The notes beneath the pieces are model-generated. The model saw only the letters and a list, made by a program, of their open reading frames with translations, was not told where the DNA came from and made no database searches. Positions 18,395 to 27,698 of a stretch of DNA of 64,000 nt are shown here, piece after piece. The DNA is from Prauserella endophytica. Its GTDB lineage: Bacteria > Actinomycetota > Actinomycetes > Mycobacteriales > Pseudonocardiaceae. Made by a program: the position numbers and the translations under genes. Each line of letters starts with the position of its first letter. The stretch's first letter is position 1. The stretch lies in the NCBI RefSeq assembly GCF_005146945.1, contig NZ_SWMS01000002.1, forward strand, positions 124,001-188,000, written 5' to 3'.

Positions 18395-19954
18395 ATGAGG
18401 GTGGAGACGAATGCGCTGGCGGGGCGCCGCGAGTGGACGGGGCTGGCCGTGCTGGCCCTGCCGACCCTGCTGTTGTCGCTGGACATGAGCGTGCTGCACC
18501 TAGCGGTGCCGCATCTCGCCGCTGACCTGCGGCCCAGCAGCAGCGAGCTGCTCTGGATCATCGACATCTACGGGTTCCTGATCGCCGGGTTCCTGGTCAC
18601 CATGGGCACGCTGGGCGACCGGATCGGGCGGCGGAAGCTGCTCATGATCGGGGGCGCCGCGTTCGGGATGGCTTCGGTGGCGGCGGCGTTCGCGACCAGC
18701 CCGGCGATGCTCATCGGGGCGAGGGCCCTGCTGGGGATTGCCGGAGCGACCCTGATGCCTTCCACGTTGGCGCTGATCAGCAACATGTTCCCGGACCCGA
18801 AGCAGCGCGGCACCGCGATCGCCGTGTGGATGAGCTGCTTCATGGGTGGCATGGTGGCCGGGCCGCTCGTCGGCGGTCTGCTGCTGGAGGTGGCGTGGTG
18901 GGGCGCGGTCTTCCTCCTTGCCGTGCCGGTCATGGTGTTGCTGCTGGTCACCGCGCCCAAGTTGTTGCCGGAGTACCGCGACGAGCACGCCGGCAGGCTG
19001 GACCTGGTGAGCGTGGCGCTCTCGCTCGGCGCGATCCTGCCCGTCGTGTTCGCGCTGAAGGAGATCGCGAAGAGCGGGCCGGACGCGCGGAACCTGCTCG
19101 TGCTCGGGGCCGGTCTCGGTATCGGCACCGTGTTCGCCCGGCGTCAGTGGCGGTTGGCCGACCCGATGCTGGACCTGGGTCTCTTCCGCAACCGGACCTT
19201 CGCGGCGGCGCTGTGCATCATGCTCGTCGGCGCGGTCACGATGGGTGGCGTCTTCCTGCTGGTCAGCCAGTATCTTCAGCTGGTCGAAGGCTTGTCGGCG
19301 GCGCAGGCCGGTGTCGCGCTGGTGCCGCAGGCGATCGCCGTGGTGATCGGCTCGCTCGTCGCGCCGCGGCTGGCCAGGCGGTTTCGTCCGGAGTTCGTGC
19401 TCGGCTTCGGCATGCTCGTGGCGGCTGTGGGGATCCTGCTGTTCACGCAGGCGAGCGCGGGCAACGGCGTCGTGCTGGTGGTGCTGGGCCTGTCGGTGGC
19501 CGGCTTCGGGATGGGCCCGCAGGGGGTGCTGTGCACCGAGATGGTGGTCGGCTCGGTGCCGCCGCGCAAGGCCGGGGCCGCCTCGGCGATGTCGGAGACC
19601 AGCGCCGAGTTCGGCATCGCCATGGGGATCGCGGTGTTCGGGAGCGTGGGCACGGCCGTCTACCGGCACGACGTGACCGTTCCCGACCAGCTCCCGGCCG
19701 GTGCGGCCACCGACGCCGCCGAAAGCCTGGCCGGCGCGGTCAACACGGCCGCCGGGCTCGACCACCAGGTCGCCGGGACGTTGCTGGCCTCGGCGCGGGA
19801 AGCCTTCACCAGCGGTTTGCACACCGTAGCGGTCATCGGCGCGGCCGTCGTCGTGGTCTTCGCGGTGGTCGGCATGTCCGCGTTGCGCAAGTCCGGCACC
19901 GCCCCGGCCGAGCCCGCTCCGGGCGTCGAGGACGAGGTGCTCGCCGCGCCGTGA
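18395..19954 (+). CDS. MFS transporter, DHA2 (14-helix drug:H+ antiporter) family
   Basis: 519 residues, about 14 membrane helices. N-terminal LDMSVLHLAVPHLAADL is the DHA2 motif D; GDRIGRRKLL is motif A; GIAGATLMPSTLALISNMF is the motif C region. Similar to QacA/SmvA-type exporters of cationic or hydrophobic compounds. Start ATG 18395 is placed behind GGAGCC; GTG 18392 is possible. Stands alone, downstream of the polyol operon and convergent with the next operon. Confidence 0.85.
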   Translation: MRVETNALAGRREWTGLAVLALPTLLLSLDMSVLHLAVPHLAADLRPSSSELLWIIDIYGFLIAGFLVTMGTLGDRIGRRKLLMIGGAAFGMASVAAAFATSPAMLIGARALLGIAGATLMPSTLALISNMFPDPKQRGTAIAVWMSCFMGGMVAGPLVGGLLLEVAWWGAVFLLAVPVMVLLLVTAPKLLPEYRDEHAGRLDLVSVALSLGAILPVVFALKEIAKSGPDARNLLVLGAGLGIGTVFARRQWRLADPMLDLGLFRNRTFAAALCIMLVGAVTMGGVFLLVSQYLQLVEGLSAAQAGVALVPQAIAVVIGSLVAPRLARRFRPEFVLGFGMLVAAVGILLFTQASAGNGVVLVVLGLSVAGFGMGPQGVLCTEMVVGSVPPRKAGAASAMSETSAEFGIAMGIAVFGSVGTAVYRHDVTVPDQLPAGAATDAAESLAGAVNTAAGLDHQVAGTLLASAREAFTSGLHTVAVIGAAVVVVFAVVGMSALRKSGTAPAEPAPGVEDEVLAAP

Positions 19955-19963
19955 CGCGGCGAG
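19940..19963. terminator. bidirectional terminator-like hairpin
   Basis: CTCGCCGCG-CCGTGA-CGCGGCGAG: a perfect 9-bp stem with a 6-nt loop containing the exporter's TGA stop, 11 bp before the stop of the convergent SDR gene. Confidence 0.6.
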
Positions 19964-19973
19964 CGGATCCGGC

Positions 19974-20735
19974 TCAGGCGTGCGCGGTCGCGCCGTTGTC
20001 GAGCACGTAGGCCTGCCCGGTGACGAACGACGCCTCGTCGCTGACGAGGTGCGCGGCGACGGCTGCGACCTCCGCCGGCTCGCCCCACCGGCCCTGACGC
20101 TGCTCGATGTAGCCCGCGACGTCGGTGCCGAGTGCCTCGCCGAGAAACGGGGCGCTCGCGTCGGCGGCCCTGGTCCTGATCATCGCGGGCACGATCGCGT
20201 TGACGCGGATGCCGTCGGACCGCAGCTCCAGCGCCGCGGACCTGGTCACGGCCTCGACGGCGGCCTTCGACGCTGCGTAGGCGGCGATCCCCGGGCCCCC
20301 TCGCCGGCCCACGAGCGACGAGGTGTTGAGGATCGCGCCGCCTCCGCACTCACGCATCGCGGGCACCGCGGCACGGATGCCGTGCAGCACGCCGCCGACG
20401 TTGACCGCGAACACGCGGTCCCAGTCGGACAGTTCGAGGTCGACGATATGCCCGCGCGACCCGATGGCCGCGTTGTTGAACAGGATGTCGAGGCCGCCGA
20501 ACTCGCCGACGGCGCGAAGGACCGCCGCGGAGACGTCGGCCTCGTCCGCCACGTCGCACCGGACGTCGAGCACGGCGTCGCCGAGCTCGTCGCTGAGTGA
20601 GCGAAGCCCCCGCTCCGAGACGTCGGCCAGCACCACCTTCGCTCCCTCGGCGACGAACCGGCGGGCGGCCGCCTGGCCGATGCCGTGGGCGGCACCGGTC
20701 ACGATCGCGACCTTGTCTCTGAGTCGGGGGAACAT
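19974..20735 (-). CDS. short-chain dehydrogenase/reductase
   Basis: 253 residues, classical SDR: TGAAHGIG (13-20), NNAA (87-90), Ser140, Tyr153 and Lys157 in YAASK. Third gene of an operon with an SMP-30 lactonase and an acyl-CoA ligase; starts 2 bp after the ligase stop. Probably oxidises a hydroxyl of the lactone- or acyl-CoA-derived intermediate, or of the parent alcohol. Substrate unknown. Confidence 0.85.
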   Translation of the reverse strand: MFPRLRDKVAIVTGAAHGIGQAAARRFVAEGAKVVLADVSERGLRSLSDELGDAVLDVRCDVADEADVSAAVLRAVGEFGGLDILFNNAAIGSRGHIVDLELSDWDRVFAVNVGGVLHGIRAAVPAMRECGGGAILNTSSLVGRRGGPGIAAYAASKAAVEAVTRSAALELRSDGIRVNAIVPAMIRTRAADASAPFLGEALGTDVAGYIEQRQGRWGEPAEVAAVAAHLVSDEASFVTGQAYVLDNGATAHA

Positions 20736-20737
20736 CG

Positions 20738-22306
20738 CTACCCTTCAGTGTTCGTGCCGGTTTCGGATGCGAGCTGCTCGCGCAGCACCCGGCGCAGGAT
20801 CTTGCCGATCGGCGACCGCGGCAGGGACTGCGCGAAGTGCACCGCCGTCACCTTCTTCACCGAGCCGAGCTTCTCCCGTGTCCACGCGACGAGCTCTTCC
20901 TCGGACGCCTGCGCGCCGTCGCGCAGGACGACCACGGCGTGCGGGGTCTCGCCCCACTTGTCGTGCGGGACGCCGACCACGGCCGCCTCGGACACGGCGG
21001 GATGCCCGGTGAGCGCGTCCTCCAGCTCAGTGGGCCAGATGTTGAAACCGCCGGAGATGATGGTGTCCTCCTTGCGGTCACTCAGGTACAGGAACCCGTC
21101 CTCGGACAGGTAGCCCATGTCCCTGGTGCGCAGGTACCCGTCAGGCGTGATCCGCTCCGCGGTGGCTTCCGGGCTGCCCCACAGCTCGCGCATGCGGCCG
21201 GGCGTGAGGCCGGCGATCTCGCCGATCTCGCCCGGCGGCAGCCGGTTGCCGTCGTCGTCAAGGATGACGACGTCGGAGTTCGGTGTCGGCCGTCCGGCCG
21301 AGCGCAGCCAGCGGCGCTGCTGCTCGGTGCCGTCCAGGACGTGGTGCTCGGGGGCCAGCACGGTCATCGGTAGCCCTTCGCTCTGCCCGTAGACCTGATA
21401 CATGATGTTGCCCCACAAGGCGATCGCCTCCGTCAGCGTCGCCGCGGGAGCCGGAGCCGTCCCGTAGAGCACGGCGCGCAGGCTGCGGAGATCGCGCGTC
21501 CGTGCGTCGGGGTGGTCGATGACCATCCGCATGATCGTCGGCACGACCAGCGCGAGGGTCGCCTGTTCGGTCTCGATCAGCTCCAGGAAGCGCGCGGTGT
21601 CGTAGGCGGGCATCACCACGCACGCCGCGCCCGCGGCGAGCAGCGGCCAGACGAACATGCCCGCGGCGTGGCCGAGGGGAGCCGGGACCAGGTACCGGTC
21701 CCGCTCGGTGAACCTCGGGACGACGAGCGCGATCTCGTTGCCCATGTCCATCCAGCCGCCCACCGTGTGCAGGATGCCCTTCGGCTTACCCGTGGTGCCG
21801 GCCGAGAACCGGATGATGTGCGGGTCGTCCTCGGCCAGCGGTACCTCGGGGTCGTCCGGGGACGCGGCCGCCAGCGCGTCGGCGTAGGAGCGCACTCCCG
21901 CCGGGCTCTTCCCGAGCACCAGGACCGTGTCCAACCCGGGGAGTTCGGCCAGTAGCGGCGCCACCGCGTCGTAGTACCTGTCCTGCACGATCAGCGCCCG
22001 CGCGCCGACGAGGTCGAGCAGGTAGTGGTGCCGCTCCGGTGAGTCGTGCGCGTACAGCGCGCATCGGACGTAGCCGCCCACGGCCAGTCCCGCGATCTGC
22101 TCGAGGCTTTCGAACGCGTTGTCGCCCAGCATCGCGACGCGGTCGCCCGGCCGGACACCCGCGTCCCGCAGCGCGTTCGCGAGACGCTTCGCACTGTCGA
22201 ACAGCTCACCATAGGTCTGCCGCCGTCCCTCGCAGACGACGGCGAGGTTCCCGCCGAAGAGACGGGCGCTCTTGCGCAGAAGGCTCGCTGGATCCATTGT
22301 GGACAT
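20738..22306 (-). CDS. acyl-CoA synthetase / AMP-dependent ligase
   Basis: 522 residues from ATG 22306, five bases after the upstream stop. ANL motifs are complete: FSAGTTGKPKG (P-loop), VYGQSEG (A5), the YLRTRDMGYL region (A7), and catalytic lysine in RSPIGKILRR. The A5 motif has Gln-Ser instead of the usual x-Thr, as in several aryl- and fatty-acid ligases. It would activate a carboxylic acid to CoA, perhaps the acid released by the lactonase encoded just upstream. Confidence 0.87.
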   Translation of the reverse strand: MSTMDPASLLRKSARLFGGNLAVVCEGRRQTYGELFDSAKRLANALRDAGVRPGDRVAMLGDNAFESLEQIAGLAVGGYVRCALYAHDSPERHHYLLDLVGARALIVQDRYYDAVAPLLAELPGLDTVLVLGKSPAGVRSYADALAAASPDDPEVPLAEDDPHIIRFSAGTTGKPKGILHTVGGWMDMGNEIALVVPRFTERDRYLVPAPLGHAAGMFVWPLLAAGAACVVMPAYDTARFLELIETEQATLALVVPTIMRMVIDHPDARTRDLRSLRAVLYGTAPAPAATLTEAIALWGNIMYQVYGQSEGLPMTVLAPEHHVLDGTEQQRRWLRSAGRPTPNSDVVILDDDGNRLPPGEIGEIAGLTPGRMRELWGSPEATAERITPDGYLRTRDMGYLSEDGFLYLSDRKEDTIISGGFNIWPTELEDALTGHPAVSEAAVVGVPHDKWGETPHAVVVLRDGAQASEEELVAWTREKLGSVKKVTAVHFAQSLPRSPIGKILRRVLREQLASETGTNTEG

Positions 22307-22311
22307 ATCTG

Positions 22312-23220
22312 CTACGGCCTGCCGCCGTGCGGAACGTCGACCGTCGTGGTCTTGAGCACGGCCTTGTCGGTGTCGACGCCCGTCGCCGCGGCGAAGAAGT
22401 CGGGCACGGAACACAGGAGCAGCGTGCGCCCGTTCTCGCCGCCGAGGGCGCAGGCGTAGATGCCCAGCTCGTCGCCGTCGCGGATCTCGTCGACGATGGC
22501 GCCGGCAGGGTCGATGCGCACGATGCGCTTGTGTCCCGCGTCCGCCACCCACACATGGTCTTCCGCGTCGATGGCACACCCGTCCGGCCACAGCTCGGCC
22601 TTGGCCATCGCCTCCGGCAACGGGACAAGGCCGGGGTCCTCGCCGATCTGCGCCCAGACCCGCTGGCCGGAGAGAGTGCCGTCGTCGCCGATCGTGAAGG
22701 CGGTTAGCCGGGAGGAGAACGACTCCGCGACGATCAGCGTACGCCCGTCGTTGGTGATCACCATCCCGTTCGGACAGATCAGGTCGTCCGCGGCCACGCT
22801 CGGTGTCCCGTCGGGGTCCACCCGGTAGACCGCGCCGGGACGCAGCTCGTCGCCCTCGGCGATGGCGAAGCCGATGGTGCCGACGTAGGCGTGCCCGCTC
22901 GCGGTCACGACCATGTCGTTGAGGTCGTGGGCGCACAGCTGGGAGAGGTCGGAGTGCACGCTCACCTCACCGTCGGCGGAGCGGCGCAGGATCTTGCGGT
23001 CGTGCATCGACACCACCAGCAGTGAACCGTCGGGTAGCCAGCCGAGCCCGGACGGGTTGTTCGGGACGTGCATCACCTCGGTGCGGTTCCCGGCGGTGTC
23101 GTAGGTGCAGACCTTCTGGGCGTAGATGTCCGACACCCACCACCGGCCGTCGTGCCAGCGGGCACCCTCGAAGTAGTGACCACCGCTCGCGAGCAGCTGG
23201 ACCGGCCTCGTTGTCGTCAT
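22312..23220 (-). CDS. SMP-30/gluconolactonase-like hydrolase
   Basis: 302 residues from ATG 23220 behind AGGAAGCGAGG. Six-bladed propeller signatures of the SMP-30 family: FEGARWHDGRWWVSD near the N-terminus, PNGMVITNDGRTLIVAES in the middle, and CAIDAEDHVWVADAG later, providing the metal ligands (Glu, Asn, Asp). Such enzymes hydrolyse sugar or aromatic-derived lactones. First gene of the operon, expressed from the promoter at 23360-23389. Confidence 0.85.
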   Translation of the reverse strand: MTTTRPVQLLASGGHYFEGARWHDGRWWVSDIYAQKVCTYDTAGNRTEVMHVPNNPSGLGWLPDGSLLVVSMHDRKILRRSADGEVSVHSDLSQLCAHDLNDMVVTASGHAYVGTIGFAIAEGDELRPGAVYRVDPDGTPSVAADDLICPNGMVITNDGRTLIVAESFSSRLTAFTIGDDGTLSGQRVWAQIGEDPGLVPLPEAMAKAELWPDGCAIDAEDHVWVADAGHKRIVRIDPAGAIVDEIRDGDELGIYACALGGENGRTLLLCSVPDFFAAATGVDTDKAVLKTTTVDVPHGGRP

Positions 23221-23359
23221 GGCGACCGCCTCGCTTCCTGTACGTCGTTGTGCAGTGAATGGAAACCCGGTCCGGCAACGGCCGGGTTCCGGTGACGAGG
23301 GCCGTCCGCCGACATCCATCACCTTGCCCGCCAGCGGTCGCCGTCGACCGATGCGGGCA

Positions 23360-23389
23360 AACATACAAACATCCCAGGCTGGATGTCAA
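23360..23389 (-). promoter_or_regulatory. promoter with embedded operator for the lactonase operon
   Basis: On the minus strand TTGACA (23384-23389) and TATGTT (23360-23365) are separated by 18 bp, a good sigma-70-type promoter. An inverted repeat ACATCC-N6-GGATGT (23369-23386) fills the spacer and overlaps the -35. A protein bound there would exclude RNA polymerase. The TetR regulator encoded 38 bp away is the obvious candidate. Confidence 0.65.
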
Positions 23390-23426
23390 TTGAGCGGGCG
23401 GTGCCCGAGTGGGTGACGAGCGAGGC

Positions 23427-24080
23427 TCAGTCGGAGCCGGCGCGCAGCAGGTCCCGCACCGACTCCTCGAGCACCGCGAGCTGGCGGCGTTCCCGTTCGG
23501 GGCTGGGCAACAGGGCGGACTGGAAGGCCATGCCGCGCATGACGTTGATGGCGTGGGCCCCGATGTCGGCGAGCCGCTGCCGCGACTGCCGTCCGTCGTC
23601 GAGCATGGACATCGTGATGTCGCGGATCCGGCGGCCGATCTCCCGCTCGACGTCGATCAGCAGCGTGCGCAGCTCCTCGTCGCTGCGTGCCGCGATGTGC
23701 AGTTCGTCGGCGGCCGTGAACAGGTCGGACTTGAAGGACCGCCAGAGCGCCTCGAGCGCGGGGCCAACGCCTTGGTCCGCCGCCTGCTCGAGTTCGGAGA
23801 TGGTCACGGCCATCAACTTGTCGTGCAGGTGGAGCAGGGCCTCGGCGACCATCTCGGCCTTGTTGGACCAGTGATGCTTCTGCGCTCCCCTGGTCAGTCC
23901 CGACAGCTCCGCGATCCGCTCGGACGTGGCTCCGCGGTAGCCGTACCGGACGATCGCCGTGATCGTCGCGTCCAGCACGGCCGACCGCGTGGTCGCGCTC
24001 CGCTCGGCGTTGGACCGCCGCTTCCTCGTCTCCCCGGTCCGCCCGTTCGCCGGCGCGGTCAGCCCCTCAGTCGTGTCCAC
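23427..24080 (-). CDS. TetR-family transcriptional regulator
   Basis: 217 residues from GTG 24080; the frame extends up to ATG 24197 but that start has no ribosome-binding site and would give an unusually long N-terminus. The N-terminal helix-turn-helix reads RYGYRGATSERIAELSGLTR followed by GAQKHHWSNKAEM, the TetR recognition region. The ligand-binding half is all helical and unassigned. Lies just upstream of, and on the same strand as, the lactonase operon, whose promoter contains a palindrome. Confidence 0.85.
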   Translation of the reverse strand: MDTTEGLTAPANGRTGETRKRRSNAERSATTRSAVLDATITAIVRYGYRGATSERIAELSGLTRGAQKHHWSNKAEMVAEALLHLHDKLMAVTISELEQAADQGVGPALEALWRSFKSDLFTAADELHIAARSDEELRTLLIDVEREIGRRIRDITMSMLDDGRQSRQRLADIGAHAINVMRGMAFQSALLPSPERERRQLAVLEESVRDLLRAGSD

Positions 24081-24561
24081 GCCCGCGATTATCGCTGCCT
24101 GACTCCGCAGGTGTCGGCCGCGGGCGGCCGAGCCGAGACGCGGCAGGCGCCTCCTCTTGACGTGCGCCGGGCCTTGGGGAGCGTCGTTTGAAGGCATGCG
24201 GGCAGAATGTACGCAGATCGCACAGGTGGCAATTCTCGATCAGTCCACGGGCGACGAGGTGAGCGCCGGGGCCATCGCAGACCGCGCACCAGCCGTCCGC
24301 ACGGCGTGGAGCAAGTGCCCGCCGGGGCGGGCGTTGCGCGCTCACCACGGGCGTGTCCGAGGCTGTGCATGCCAGGCTCATCGGGGAAGCCGTGTGGGCC
24401 GGGAGAGGTTCCCGGCCAAGAGAGGACGACACCCCGCTGCTGGCGGGTACCACGCCGGTGCCGGTGGTGGGTGCGGTTCACGGGCGCGCCGTGCCGATGG
24501 ACCTGCCGAGTGGCGCCGGCCCGCGGTGGGGGACAGGCCGAGTAGCCGCGCTCGGCTGAGG
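24081..24561. other. intergenic region, no confident gene
   Basis: About 480 bp between two minus-strand regulator genes. Short open frames exist on both strands (for example plus 24353-24559), but none has a convincing ribosome-binding site or recognisable domain. It should contain the TetR gene promoter. Confidence 0.4.
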
Positions 24562-25836
24562 TCAGAGGGGGTGTGGCGCGAACCCGGCTTTGATCGCCAT
24601 CGCTGCCGCCTCGCCGCGCGAGGAGACCTCCAGCTTCTTCAGGACCCCGGCGACGTGGAACTTGACCGTGCTCTCGGTGACACCGAGTTCGGCCGCGATG
24701 GCCTTGTTGCGTTTGCCCTGGGTGAGGGAGCGCAGCACCTCCAGTTCCCGCCGGTTGAGGCTCTCCAGCCGGGTTTCGCCCGCGTGGTCGTGGGCCGGTT
24801 CGAACGGCAGGTGGATGGTCATCCGGCTGCCCCAGCCGGGCACCGCTTCCAGCTCGACCGTGGCGCCGAGCGTCCTGGCCCGGCCGTCGAGCTGGTGGCG
24901 CAGGTCGTTCACGTCGAGGCTTCCGGACTCGTGGTCGCGCACGTCGATCCGGAGCGAGGTGTCGTCGGACTGCCAGGCGACCCGCAGGCGCTGCAGTCCT
25001 TTTTGGGCGGTGAAGGCCAGCACGGCCGTCAGCGTCATGACCCTGGCGGCGTGGGCGATGTCGCCCGGCAGCGGTCGCGCGGCCGTGGCAGGGGGCACGA
25101 AGTCGAGCCGCGCGTCGTGGTGTCGCAGCGTCTGCCGGATCTTCTTGCGTAGCTTGGTGAACGCCGCCGAGGCGGATTCTTCGGACAGGGCCAGATCGGT
25201 CTTCTGCGCCGAGCGCAGTGCCACGAGTGCCGAGGAGGCCGACTCGGTCGCGGCGACCCGGGCGCGGTGGTCGTCCAGCCGGGTGGAGCGCAGGGTCGTG
25301 AGGATGGTGACGAGCGCGGTTTCCTGTGCCGCGGCCATTTCCGCGATGGTGCGGGCGCGCTCGCTGGAGGCGGCCCGTGACTCGGCGAGGTAGTCGGGGC
25401 TGGCCTGGGCGACCTGCTGCCGGATCGAGGTGGCGACGATACCGAAGAGGTCGGCGAGGACCGTGTGCTCGGGGAGGTGCTTCCTGGCGGAGCGGGGGAT
25501 GAGGACGAGCAGGGTGCCGATCGGGTCCTGGACGGCCCACACGGTCCGGGTCGCGCCGGCGATGGTTGCCGTCGTGCCGAGTGCGTGCCCGGGCTCGACG
25601 CTGGCCTTGAGCCGTTCGAGCTCGCCGATCGTCACCTTGTTGATCGTCTCGGTGTCCCCGGCGACCTTGCGTGGGCGGCCGGTGCATTCCCTGGTGAAGA
25701 TGACCAGCGCGGTGTGCGGCCACCGGTCGGAAAGGAACCGGGAGAACCGGCCCGCGATCTCGTGCAGCGGGCCGTCGATCACGTCCCGCAACGCGGGGAG
25801 GCAGTTCTGCGCGGGCGGTGTCGGCTTCTCGGGCAT
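24562..25836 (-). CDS. LuxR-type regulator with a degenerate histidine-kinase-like ATPase region
   Basis: 424 residues. Residues about 1-165 look like a GAF-type sensor region; about 165-235 is helical and lacks a canonical phospho-accepting histidine motif; about 240-350 resembles a HATPase domain with a weak G1 box (DVRDHESG) and a G2-like GWGSRMTIHLP; about 362-415 is a clear LuxR/NarL helix-turn-helix (LNRRELEVLRSLTQGKRNKA...LGVTESTVKFH). Sensor kinase-like and DNA-binding halves in one chain are uncommon. Divergent from the formaldehyde oxidation genes, which it may control through the inverted repeats at 25875-25955. Confidence 0.75.
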   Translation of the reverse strand: MPEKPTPPAQNCLPALRDVIDGPLHEIAGRFSRFLSDRWPHTALVIFTRECTGRPRKVAGDTETINKVTIGELERLKASVEPGHALGTTATIAGATRTVWAVQDPIGTLLVLIPRSARKHLPEHTVLADLFGIVATSIRQQVAQASPDYLAESRAASSERARTIAEMAAAQETALVTILTTLRSTRLDDHRARVAATESASSALVALRSAQKTDLALSEESASAAFTKLRKKIRQTLRHHDARLDFVPPATAARPLPGDIAHAARVMTLTAVLAFTAQKGLQRLRVAWQSDDTSLRIDVRDHESGSLDVNDLRHQLDGRARTLGATVELEAVPGWGSRMTIHLPFEPAHDHAGETRLESLNRRELEVLRSLTQGKRNKAIAAELGVTESTVKFHVAGVLKKLEVSSRGEAAAMAIKAGFAPHPL

Positions 25837-25874
25837 CCCGGTCAGCGTAGCTGTAGGGCCACCTGTCCGGAAGT

Positions 25875-25955
25875 CCAGGTTTTCCTGGCCTGACGATCAG
25901 GTTGTGGGCGCAGGCTGCCGGACTAGTGTCGCGCTGGATATGCGCTGATGCGCAT
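25875..25955. promoter_or_regulatory. three inverted repeats in the divergent regulatory region
   Basis: CCAGG-TTTT-CCTGG (25875-25888), directly abutted by CCTGA-CGA-TCAGG (25889-25901), and then ATGCGC-TGAT-GCGCAT (25940-25955). All three are perfect. TTGTGG (25902-25907) and TAGTGT (25924-25929), 16 bp apart, could be the rightward promoter. The region lies between the LuxR-type regulator and the mycothiol-dependent dehydrogenase. Confidence 0.5.
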
Positions 25956-25988
25956 GCCTTTCGTCGAGTGGTGAAGGAAGCAGTCGAG

Positions 25989-27074
25989 ATGCCACAACAG
26001 GTGCGCGGTGTGATCGCCCGGTCGAAGCAGGCTCCGGTGGAGTTGACGGACATCGTGGTGCCCGATCCCGGTCCCGGCGAGGTCGTGGTCGCGATCGCCG
26101 CGTGCGGCGTTTGCCACACCGACCTGACCTACCGGGAGGGCGGGATCAACGACGAGTTCCCCTTCCTGCTCGGGCACGAGGCCGCGGGCACCGTCGAGAG
26201 CGTCGGCGAGGGCGTGGACTCGGTTCGGCCCGGAGACTTCGTGGTCCTCAACTGGCGGGCCGTGTGCGGGCAGTGCCGCGCCTGCAAGCGGGGGCGGTCC
26301 CAGTACTGCTTCGACACGTTCAACGCGAGCCAGAAGATGACGCTCACGGATGGCACCGAGCTCACCCCCGCACTGGGCATCGGCGCGTTCGCGGACAAGA
26401 CGCTCGTCCACGCGGGGCAGTGCACCAAGGTCGACCCGGCCGCCGATCCCGCGGTCGCCGGGCTGCTCGGCTGTGGCGTCATGGCCGGGCTGGGCGCGGC
26501 GGTCAACACCGGCGCGGTGGGCCGGGGCGACTCCGTCGCGGTGATCGGCTGCGGTGGCGTGGGGGACGCGGCGATCGTCGGCGCCCGGCTGGCGGGCGCG
26601 TCCACGATCATCGCCGTCGATCGCGACGCGAGGAAGCTCGACTGGGCGGTCGAGTTGGGCGCCACGCACACCGTCGACGCCACCGAGACCGACGCGGTCG
26701 AGGCGATCCAGGGCCTGACCGGCGGGTTCGGCGCCGACGTCGTGATCGACGCGGTCGGCCGCCCGGAGACGTGGAAGCAGGCGTTCTACGCCCGCGATCT
26801 CGCGGGCACGGTCGTGCTCGTCGGCGTGCCAACGCCGGACATGCGCCTGGAGATGCCGCTGCTCGACTTCTTCTCCCGCGGCGGCTCGCTGAAGTCCTCC
26901 TGGTACGGCGACTGCCTGCCGGAGCGGGACTTCCCGATGCTGGTGGACCTGTATCTGCAGGGCAGGCTGCCGCTGGAGAAGTTCGTGACCGAGCGGATCG
27001 CGCTCGACGACGTCGAGAAGGCCTTCCACACGATGCACGCCGGCGAGGTGCTTCGTTCGGTGGTGATCCTGTGA
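25989..27074 (+). CDS. mscR: S-(hydroxymethyl)mycothiol dehydrogenase (zinc alcohol dehydrogenase family)
   Basis: 361 residues from ATG 25989 behind GAAGGAAG, the usual length for this actinobacterial enzyme. Catalytic zinc ligands Cys42 (GVCHTD), His63 (GHEAAG) and Cys162 (GCGVMAG) and the structural zinc set Cys93, Cys96, Cys99, Cys107 are all present; GCGGVGDAA is the NAD loop. It oxidises the formaldehyde-mycothiol adduct to S-formylmycothiol, part of formaldehyde detoxification or C1 oxidation. ATG/GTG-coupled to a metallo-hydrolase, the usual partner. Confidence 0.85.
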   Translation: MPQQVRGVIARSKQAPVELTDIVVPDPGPGEVVVAIAACGVCHTDLTYREGGINDEFPFLLGHEAAGTVESVGEGVDSVRPGDFVVLNWRAVCGQCRACKRGRSQYCFDTFNASQKMTLTDGTELTPALGIGAFADKTLVHAGQCTKVDPAADPAVAGLLGCGVMAGLGAAVNTGAVGRGDSVAVIGCGGVGDAAIVGARLAGASTIIAVDRDARKLDWAVELGATHTVDATETDAVEAIQGLTGGFGADVVIDAVGRPETWKQAFYARDLAGTVVLVGVPTPDMRLEMPLLDFFSRGGSLKSSWYGDCLPERDFPMLVDLYLQGRLPLEKFVTERIALDDVEKAFHTMHAGEVLRSVVIL

Positions 27075-27697
27075 ACCTGCGGATCGAACGGGTCGTGACC
27101 TCCGGAGTCTTCGAGCTCGACGGCGGGAGCTGGGAGGTGGACAACAACGTCTGGCTCGTCGGCGACGACCACGAGGTCGTGATCGTGGACGCCGCCCACG
27201 ACGACACGGCGATCACCGAGGCCGTGGCCGGGCGCAACGTGGTGGCCGTGGTCTGCACACACGGGCACAACGACCACGTCACCTTCGCCCCGCAGCTGGG
27301 CAAGGAGCTCTACGCGCCGGTGCTGCTGCACCCTGGCGATGCGGAACTGTGGGAGATGACCCACCCCGGCGAGACGTTCTGGCGGACGGGCGACGGCGAG
27401 CGGATCGCGGTGGCGGGAACGGAGTTGGAGGTGATCCACACGCCGGGGCATTCGCCCGGGTCGATCTGCCTGCACCTGCCCGAGGCCAAGGCCCTGTTCT
27501 CCGGTGACACCCTGTTCTCCGGAGGGCCCGGCGCGACCGGCCGCTCGTTCTCCGACTTCCCGACCATCATCGCCTCGATCCGGGAACGGCTGTTCGCGCT
27601 GCCCGAGGACACGCGCGTGCACACCGGCCACGGCGACCACACCACCATCGGCGCAGAGGCGCCGCACCTGGAGGAGTGGATCGCCCGCGGGCACTGA
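27071..27697 (+). CDS. metallo-beta-lactamase-fold hydrolase (S-formylmycothiol hydrolase candidate)
   Basis: 208 residues from GTG 27071 overlapping the dehydrogenase stop (GTGA). The HxHxDH metal motif is at His64, His66, Asp68, His69 (THGHNDH), with a further HTPGHSPGS and a FSGDTLF segment giving the remaining ligands, as in glyoxalase II. Conserved next to mscR in actinomycetes, where it is thought to hydrolyse S-formylmycothiol to formate and mycothiol. The pairing makes that role likely here. Confidence 0.85.
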   Translation: MNLRIERVVTSGVFELDGGSWEVDNNVWLVGDDHEVVIVDAAHDDTAITEAVAGRNVVAVVCTHGHNDHVTFAPQLGKELYAPVLLHPGDAELWEMTHPGETFWRTGDGERIAVAGTELEVIHTPGHSPGSICLHLPEAKALFSGDTLFSGGPGATGRSFSDFPTIIASIRERLFALPEDTRVHTGHGDHTTIGAEAPHLEEWIARGH

Positions 27698-27698
27698 G

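Noticed and set aside
24353-24559. Small plus-strand frame of 68 codons in the gap after the TetR gene
   Set aside because: No convincing ribosome-binding site and no recognisable domain; kept as unassigned intergenic sequence.
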